The translations under genes and the position numbers were made by a program. A DNA stretch of 64,000 bases, taken from assembly GCF_001640805.2 (NCBI RefSeq), contig NC_066844.1, positions 16,793,543 to 16,857,542 of the forward strand. The letters are read 5' to 3'. This DNA is from Lates calcarifer. Lineage: Eukaryota > Chordata > Actinopteri > Centropomidae. The notes beneath the pieces are model-generated. The model saw only the letters and a program-made list of their open reading frames with translations, did not search any database and was not told the origin of the DNA. Of the stretch, positions 55,369 through 64,000 are shown in pieces; position 1 is the first letter of the stretch, and every line of letters starts with the position of its first letter.

Positions 55369-58300
55369 CCAGGTCTGTGCTGCCTCACTGGAAAGTACAC
55401 TTTATTGATCAACGCTTTGTTATTACACGTTCAGAGAGGGTGGGGAGCTGGCTGGGTGGTGGTGGTGGTGGGGCTTCATGGGACCCACAACAGGAATTAG
55501 GTCGCCCTAACATTAACACGTATGGTCTGTCAAATCACAGCAGCTGCTTTGTCTTTCTTCTTCTTCAGCTCTCTAACATTGAGTCTCATGAGTGTGCATT
55601 CCCCTTTACAACCTCTCCCACAGCTTTTTTTTTTTTCTCTTTTCAATGATTAATATTCTCCTCTCTTTCTGTTGGGTGTAACCGAACATACCATTTCGAT
55701 CTTGTGGGTGTTGAGGTTTTTATGTATTACTTTGCTTTCACTCGGTTTTTAAGTTATGATTTCTCAGCTCATTAGAACATGGGTTATTCCTTTAATGCCT
55801 TGTTTGTCATGAGGAATAGTGGAAATTCAGTGTGTGTGAGGGGGGTGGGGGTGTATGAATGACTACAGCCACTGCTTCATTTGAGCCAAATGCCAACTAC
55901 AAGAATATTGCTTCAGGAAAAGTCACGTTAAATGCTGGAAAGTCAGGGCAGAGTGAAGCATCACACCAGGCTCGGGAGGCATGGCAGAGCCCCCGGCTTG
56001 TCATATCTGAAAAAAAAAAAAAAAAATCCCTGGCTGTGTCTGCCCGGAGCTTGACTCATCACGTCTGGACCGATTCACTGAACTGCAGCACATATCCACC
56101 ATACCTCAGTCTCAGTACCTCTCCGCAACACGCCTTCCACCTCACAGAGGTCGTCGTGTCACGTTAGGATCATTCAAGTGCAAAACCCGAGCTGTAGCTC
56201 TACAATGGGGCACCTCACGATTGAGCAACAGGCCTACCTTGACCTCTGGTTTGTCAGGCCTGGACTCGTCCACTACCTCTGTAACAGAAAGCTGTCATAC
56301 CATCTCTAGTTGTCAAGCAGTCCCATCTTGTGAAACCGTGGACGGGGAAGAAAAGTGTGCTTTGGCAATATGAAAGAGAAAAGCAGAGCTGTTATCATCA
56401 TGCTCACTCTATCCACATCTTCTCCAACCTATTTTAAGAAAAAGTAGTTATTCCTGTCTTGGGATCCTGAAACGGCTTCAGTAGACGTGTGTGAGTGATC
56501 CTCACATCACACTTTTCATGATTGGCCTAGTTTCTAAAAATAAGAATAAAGTACAGCTTGAAATCGCCCCGTGGGGACTTTGCGTGAAGTTTTCGAAGGG
56601 TGGGTCTTTTCAAATTAACTCCATGTTGTGAAATTTCACAATTTCAGGGTGCTGACACAATATTATGAGTTGGTTGTTTTGGGTGGGGTTGGAGGTATAT
56701 TTTTGTTTCCACCTGTTCCACCATGTTTTACTGTGGAGGAGCACTGTAATTCAGCCTCTGACAGGATAAACACGGCTACATTTAGAGGATTATGAAGCAT
56801 TATGGGGCCTGATTGCAGTTCTAGATGCATGTGATATGTCATTCAGGCTTAATGACATTTATTTCGCAATACAGGAAATGAACCAACGTAATGACTAACA
56901 GTTCATAAATCAAGTACCTTGCCTGACGGGGGAAGACTTCACAGCGAATCATCCAGCTTTGTTCTGTCCCTCTGTAGATGTGGAGTAGTAATTATGTAAT
57001 CCTTTCGAATTACTGAGTAAATCTTTGTTTTACATCCTCCTGATGTGGGATGATTGATGTTTCTGGTTCGCCACAACTGTGATGGATATGGACAATCGTT
57101 TATTTCTTCTCAGTGGACTTCAAAGACTGGGGTGAAATTTTGGATTGAAGAAGTATTTTAGATATGTGAGAAGTTTCTTTTAGTCTTGTGAGCTCACGTG
57201 TGATCCAGGTCAAAATCTGGTTTCCACCACCTTATTCCTTCATTATTTTTTACAGGCCACTGTTTTGTATTGCTGTAAGGTGGGATGATAGTAATAAATG
57301 TTGGCGTTCTTGATGGCAGGGCAGGTGGGTTTTAGTAGAAGTCAGTATATCAACATGATTACACAGAGGTATATTAATTCTTGGATTGTTATACAGTATG
57401 TCTTGGAAATGGAGGCAGTGAATGTAGCCATCATTCACTGTCTTGTGGGCTTAAAATACATATTTTGTCTTTTTGTTATCAGAAAAGCAAGAATTATGAG
57501 CAAAAAGACACATTCAATCATGTTGTGTTACTGTATTTAAGTCAGTTTTTCCTCTTACACAAAAACTTTGATGTGCCTTTTTTAAACAATGCCTTCACAG
57601 TTGAGGTCAAACTTAGTTTGGATTCAAAACCAGTTGAGAGCTGTAGTTATAAATATTTATATTTGCCCTTGGCATCGGCCTTCGAGCCGGCAAGACCTTT
57701 CTTGCCCTGCTGTGAAAAAATGTCCAGAGAACGCGTCAACATGCCAAAGTAGTCTTTCAATGCACTGAAATGAAAATGGACATAGAAGAGAGGGGCATCC
57801 TGGAGAAACGCTATCATCGACACTGCTGTGAAGTTAAGCCCTCAGATGACTGTCTCTTCATCTTGGAAGGGCCTCTTATCTTTCAGAGGAAGAGGAGGGG
57901 ACGAGTGCAGTAGGATGGTCACTTCAGATATGAAAACCTTCACTTAAACCTAAATATGGTATAAAGGAAAGATTGGGCAGCACTGACTGTTTTCCTGCTA
58001 TAATAAAGCTGGATATTTTTTTGAAATGTTTCAATACTAACAGTGGTTATGAAGATTTACCTGATTTGCATATATATATATAATGTTTAGAGACAGAGAG
58101 AGAGAGCTGTCACCTGTGGAGACATTTTCAGTATTGTGTACTTTATTATATAAGTACATTTTGCCCTTAATACTTCTGTGCTTTTACGTAAGTGACATTT
58201 TCAAAATAGGACTTTTACTTGTAACAGAGCATCTTTACAGGGTATTATTGCTACTATTACTTAAAGTCTGAATATTTCCTCCACCCCTGGATATTAATGT

Positions 58301-61300
58301 CGAGCACTAGTACTAATAGCATATATACTTTATTTGACCCTTAAATGTTAAATATTGCCAGTGCTGTTCAAAAACTTTCAAAAGTCTTAAATTTTCAAAA
58401 TTAAAATGCAAATCAGGGACTATCTTTTCAGAGTATAAGCAGACAAAACTTAAGACCAGGCAACTGATGCCACCTTTTGGAGCTTGGCAGTGTTCGATAC
58501 TCTGTGGCACAGACACATTTCTGTTGATATCAGAAAAGTATTGAAATTCGATGCCCAGCCTCGGCTGCATGCTGGATGTTTAAGTGTTTAAGTTTCAAAT
58601 AGCAGAAGTGATAGTGAGTCGGGTTTCGTTGTGGCCCTTCAGCTGCTCGTTTGGCCCCACACCACGCTTCAAGGTCACAGTGGCTTCTGTGGGGAGGCCA
58701 TGCTTTGCGCCTCCACATCCTCTCTGTGTCCAATGTGGGAAAGCTTGAGAGGCCCCTGGCATGCTCTGTGAGAAACCCCACAATGAAGCAGACACAGAGC
58801 AGAGCTTCACTGACTCACCACTTTCACTCATTGAAACGAGTGAGCCCGCTTGATCCATCCAGCCTGATGGAACAGAATCACCATTACAGGCTTAATAACA
58901 GACACAGCGGTCACTCTCGCCCGTATGATTAGCCAGAATAGTAATCCCATGCTTCTCTTCGTCTTTTCATCAACTCACCAGCTCATGAATGAAGCCAACA
59001 GGAACACAAACCACACCAGCAGGGAGTAGTATCCCTCAGAAAGGGAAGTCCAGAGGATTGTGGCTGTTGTATGTGGCACTGGGGACATATAATCTGTGGT
59101 CTGTTTCAGAGCAAGAGTCCTAGCGGCCCTGAGTTAGGCCTACTTCAGTCTCCCGTGAAGAGAAGCATTCACAGTATTCCTGTTGCCCCGGACCCCCCTT
59201 CCTCCCTCTCAAGACATAGAAACAGTATTAATATGCCATGAATGGAGACAGACAGACAAGCATTATCTAGTGCTGCAGCGACTAGTGAAGCAGGATGCCT
59301 CGTAGAAAGGCAGAGAGAAATATTTCTCTGCATGAATGGTGAAGTCCCCTTGACCACCACTGTCGGTGTCATGTCAGCGAGGCCTGGAGCGTTTGTGCCT
59401 GTTTAGTTTCCAGCTCACTCATTTGCCTCGGGGTGTTTTCTGTGAATCATTAATAAGATTTATTGATACATAATACTAAACATAAAGCATCCCTGCAATT
59501 TTAGTAGACTGTATTCTTTGGCCACGCTTGTCAGATGGTTTCAGTCAGATCTAGCTTAAACAATGCATAATAAACTGAGGAGAATGCAGCAACTCTTAAG
59601 GATTCTTGTCTGAGGCTTAAGTATTTTTTTCCCCTCAGAGATCACTTTTTAAAAATCCGTCTCCATCTCAAGCTATTCATTAATTCATGTCCATGCTGCC
59701 GGAAAAGATACTCATTACCTCACCTAAGGTAACAGGTAAATACAAAAGCATCAGTGAAATCCACAGGCTTGAGTGGGAACTCTCCATATTAAATGACTAC
59801 CTTGCATTGATCTTACGTCTTGGCCTTTGGTTGTCATGGTGATGTAATTGGACTTCCTTTATATTCCACCTATAAGTGTTCCTTTCACTGTGTGAATGAA
59901 ATGGCATGGGAACAGCCCAGCCCTTTCACAACTGCGTGATTGCAACCCTATGAGGTCTGCAGTTGGCCACAGGCAGAGAGGACAACTGTCTTCATTAAGT
60001 TGGTCTGGCTCACCACTTGCATGCACGTGAAGTGAGTTCTGCACAATGGGGTCGACGCTGACACAATGTAAGATGGATTTTGAAGTTCACGTCGTTGTTT
60101 TGCATGGCCAGAGATTAGATGATTAGATTTCCATAATGAAATAATTGTGTACTGATATATAAACAAACATGTTTCTGTATTTTAATGTATCGTTTCCTTT
60201 TATTTTATATTATTTTTTTGTGTGTCACTGAGGAATATGTGGAAAAATGTTAAGGTTTTCTTTATACTAAGCATGTTTGATCACGCAGTGCAGTCAGATC
60301 AAAGAGGCTCACATTAAAGTAACAAAAATACCATAGAGACGTGATAAGCATTTGTAACAGTTAAAGCGAGACTATACAACTCTTGGAAATAGTCTGTTCA
60401 TCTTCTTACAAATGAAAAGTTGAATTCATAAGCAATAAAATACACACTTTTTTCACAATTAAAACACCTAGGGGTTTTGCTGCTACAGTCTCACCTGGTC
60501 TGGTATGACCAGTTGCTGATAGTTGCAAACGGTAGAAAATAGTCGATAGAGATTGCAATGAAAATTGTGTTTCTGAGTTATTTTGCCAATTTCAGACTTG
60601 CCTCTCCTACACATGCTAACTCTGCTGAGGCTCACCAAATGCTTATATCTGAATAGTCCTCCGTTTTAAAAGTTGTTTAAAAATCAGTAGTTAAAGTCAG
60701 ATGTCCACAGTTTGTATACTGTCAGTTCAAATCATGATTAGGTTCATTTTCCCCCTGTAGAGTTGACTGGAAACATAGTGTGAAGGTTAAGCATTATTGC
60801 TATGGTACCAGTGGTTGGTATGGTATACATTTTAATATTATGTCCTATTTTTGAGTTATCCTGATAAATTATTTCACTGGATGCCTTTCAGCCAATCAGA
60901 AAGCAATGTTTTCTAAGCCAGTGGTATATGATTTAGTTTACAGCTCTATATATTAGCCAATATGGCCCCTGTGTCAATACCAAACTGTTGCCTGAACAAT
61001 GCAGCTTTTTACATTTAACAGAATATCTTGAACTGCTACATGAATCAACATTAAATAAAGAACTTATAATACGGTCTAGAGTTATAAATATATCCCAATT
61101 TAGTTCAGGAAATATCTGACTGGAGAAATAAGTAAAGAAGGCTACAAATCTACCCGAGCATTCAGTGCCAACATTTGATACTCGACACATCTCTGGATGC
61201 TCAGTGCTATGAACAGATTCTTGTTGCAACTCAAAAGGTATTAAGGTTTGTCAAGCTTTAGGTTGACACTCAGGCCTGTTGTTATTCCAGTGCTATTCAA

Positions 61301-63804
61301 GCCAGTGCAGTATGTTCTGATACAGCAAGTAAGCTTCTGATAATAAGGGGGAATAAATGATGGAAAAGGAAGAAACTAGTCATTTTTGATTTCCATCAAA
61401 AAGGAAGCAAACATCCTGTCACATTTTTGTGTTGTGTGTTGTTTATTCCCTCCAGGCAAGCCATTGATTTCTGTCGCTTGTTGCTTGTCATAGTCTTAAG
61501 AAAGCAGTGGCAGTTTTGTACTTCGCCATGGGGCAGCACATACCCAGTAGTGAGCGCTGTAAAGGGCTTGCTCTAAGTGCTCTGCCTTGTCTGAAAAAAT
61601 ATTCACATGGTTGCACAACACAAGCCCAAAGTCAGGACAGCGTGAGATGCATGACTACCTTTTGAGTACATTCATTCACTAATAGATGGGCATGTACGTG
61701 TTTCCTCTGCAGGGAATAGCGTGATGAAACTGTTGGAACCTTTAATATTTGACTGTGTCGCAGCGTAGAGTGGGAAGCTGGATTGAAAGCAAACAGAATA
61801 AAGAAAAGTGCTTCATCAATTAAATCTGCTTATGAAATATGAGATCAAATTGTGGTAAAAGTTGGTAGTGAGCCATTTCTTTGTTCTTCTGAGAGGATGG
61901 ATGCCTTGCGCTGTCACCAAAGGTGTTGCATTCGGAACAAAGATGTTGCATCAGCAGCTAAATGTTTATCAGCCATTGTACAAACATTATTGGAGCCTGG
62001 TCAGGACGCTAAACAAGAGTGATGTTCTTCAGTGCTTTAGTGATAATGTCCTGTATAATAATGTAATTACACAAACAGCCAAATAATTGGACACTAATAG
62101 TTGCTCCGTGATGTCTCCTGCATCCTCCATCATTTGAGTGTGAATTACACCAACCTATCACGCACGAGTATCTATTTAATAGAGAGCGCTGACAGCACGA
62201 AACCTAAAAGTGGCACAAACAGAAGCACTTGGCCAGTACCCCTTAAATTAATAATGTCCTCTACCAACACATAAGTCTCAAAAAAGAATCCCATGGATTT
62301 AAACACACACACGCAGGAAGACTGCTGCTTCTCAGGAGGCTAAAAACACATTAAGATGCATCTCGGGGGAGTTGTACTCCTGGGTCTACACAGTCTCTAG
62401 ATAAAACCCTCTCAGGCTCCTGCAGCATCTGCGAAGTGACGGTTAGCAACAGGACCGGCTTATATCACTTACACCAACACAGTGACACGTCACCCAGTCT
62501 CCCCGGATGGCATGCAAAAAACAATGAGTCATGCTTCATTCAGAAAAGGTTACTCAAAAAAAGCTTGCTGATGTGAACACACCCATCAGTAAGCCTTGTC
62601 TATCACATCGAATTTAGCCTAATACAAACATCAGATGCTCTATAACACTAATTCACACTGAATAGTACCAAATTGGCCAAACTTGGACATTACAGCTGAG
62701 TCACTCTTTTTAATGAGTACTGAAGGAAAGGATGGTAGAGGTAGGGGATTAGGGTTATAATGTGGTTTTTGGGTTAACAAGGGATTTTTATGTCTTTAAA
62801 AATCTATGACAGGAGAAGAAGGAAGCACTTTCAGTTATGGCTTTACTGAGATCTGGACAAACTGGGAGACACAGTCCAGCAGGTGTAATGCATGCCATTT
62901 TGAATTGAAATATCTGATATTTTTTGAATATAGAACACAGTTGGGCCAGGATGCCAATGTACTTTCTTAGAACTGTGATTCAGGCTGTTTTTCCTGTCTA
63001 TGCGTTGGTATAGACGTATTCAGAGGTGCAATGATTAGTCAATCAGTAAACTGAAACTAAATTAACACAGCTATTTTGATAATGAGTTAATCAGTTCTGT
63101 AATTTTTCAAGTAAAAATGTAAAACATTTACTGCTTCCAACCTGTGGGCTTCCAATTTTTGGGTTTTTGACTGTTGTTCAGACAAAACAAGCAATTTGAA
63201 AAAAACACTTTGAGCTCTGGGAATGCTATGATGGCCATTTTTCACATAGCAAATGAATCAACTATGAATATAATATATCCATCAATCAATTGACAACAAT
63301 TTTAATAAGCATTTCACTTCTGTCCTCAGTAATCTAGGGTTGCAAACTGAATATCTTGGGTTGAACTGCTGGTCAGGAAAAATATGTTAAACTGGAATGA
63401 ATCGTGCTTAGTTTTCTGACATTTTATAGCCTAAAGGATTTGTTGAGAAAATAATCGGTAGGTTTATCAATAATGAAAACACAACATACTGTCACATGTT
63501 TTAGATAGGACAGTGTCTATAGAGACACATCTTGCCTTTTGAAAAAGGAGCCAAAAGAAAGTTTTCCAAAATGCTGTTAATGTAAACAAAACCAAAGACT
63601 GTGAAGATTGGATTAAAGTCTTTTCAATTTTTGGTTGTCGTTTTCCATTTCACTGAGGTCATGAATCGTGTTTTGGGAACAGGCATTTGCTGACTAAATG
63701 GATGCAAGGATGGGTGACAGAGAGAGAGGGAGAGCGACAATTGGATTTGTAGGTTAATAGCATCCTCATTGACCACATAACTTGCTCATCATGCCCCATT
63801 TCAG

Positions 63805-63845
63805 GCTGCAGTCAGAGCCAAAGAGTGCTGTGCTAAAACCAGAAT
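63805..63845 (+). other. Possible 41-bp exon (weak)
   Basis: A good acceptor (CATGCCCCATTTCAG) and a strong donor (GTAAGTACC) bracket 41 bp that is open in one frame. No similarity recognised; it could be a non-coding 5' exon or chance. Confidence 0.2.
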
Positions 63846-64000
63846 GTAAGTACCGCAATGAATGAGCTCAGTTCAAAACAGCAGAAGATTGGCAACTGGC
63901 ACTATTAAAGCTTTTAGCGCCCAATTTATCCTCTGCCCACTGATGCAATAATCCGTGATGTAAAGCATCAGTTTCTGTGCGGCAGCGCTGCAGTGTTTGG

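Larger units (their letters stand above)
54619..64000 (+). other. Putative first intron(s) of the unidentified right-hand gene
   Basis: About 9.4 kb with no recognisable coding exon on either strand. Holds G-rich tracts (55336-55368 and 55438-55481), a hairpin-forming sequence at 55293-55322, a 17-nt A-run at 56010-56026, a short TA repeat near 58070-58082 and one possible 41-bp exon at 63805-63845. If the exon at 54618 is not real, this is plain intergenic DNA. Confidence 0.4.

Noticed and set aside
57105..57180. Possible exon after TTTATTTCTTCTCAG at about 57112
   Set aside because: Good acceptor but no convincing donor and no open frame; left uncalled.
1..64000. CRISPR arrays, tRNA or rRNA genes, operons, viral genes
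   Set aside because: None seen; the only tRNA-like sequences are decayed SINE heads without a full cloverleaf.

Overview
This is ordinary vertebrate nuclear DNA from a teleost fish, most likely a spiny-rayed (percomorph) species. The evidence is compact multi-exon genes whose translations match human proteins, AT-rich introns, and relics of fish-type transposons and SINEs. I found no prokaryotic, viral, CRISPR or operon-like content, and no obviously new biological system. What is noteworthy lies in gene structure and candidate regulatory sites.

Three protein-coding genes can be built exon by exon, with reading phase agreeing at every junction. From the left: (1) slc2a9 (GLUT9, urate/hexose transporter), minus strand, with coding exons 1-5 (201 residues) between 10195 and 25308; its C-terminal half lies beyond the left edge, so positions 1-10194 are intron. 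(2) wdr1 (actin-interacting protein 1), minus strand, complete in 15 coding exons (34220-43731) giving 606 residues, the human length. Its ninth intron is an AT-AC intron of the minor (U12) class. (3) idh3b (beta subunit of mitochondrial NAD-isocitrate dehydrogenase), plus strand, 45815-52583, with ten shared exons and two related alternative last exons. slc2a9 and wdr1 keep the neighbour order and orientation known from human 4p16. idh3b, on human chromosome 20, sits head to head with wdr1 here.

Right of idh3b is a decayed tRNA-derived SINE (about 53156-53385), then a CpG-rich promoter with a probable non-coding first exon (to 54618) of an unidentified plus-strand gene. I see no coding exon of that gene in the remaining 9.4 kb.

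Mobile relics: an 878-bp hAT element with terminal inverted repeats (4243-5120), a 254-bp Tc1-like remnant (32056-32309), a non-LTR reverse transcriptase fragment (about 23390-23690), one or two tRNA-derived SINEs, and weaker repeats. Candidate regulatory sites are CTCF-like motifs around wdr1/idh3b, a TATA/CArG element at wdr1, TISU/YY1-like start contexts, and two exact p53 half-sites in slc2a9 intron 4. The three gene products act separately: membrane transport, actin turnover and the TCA cycle.
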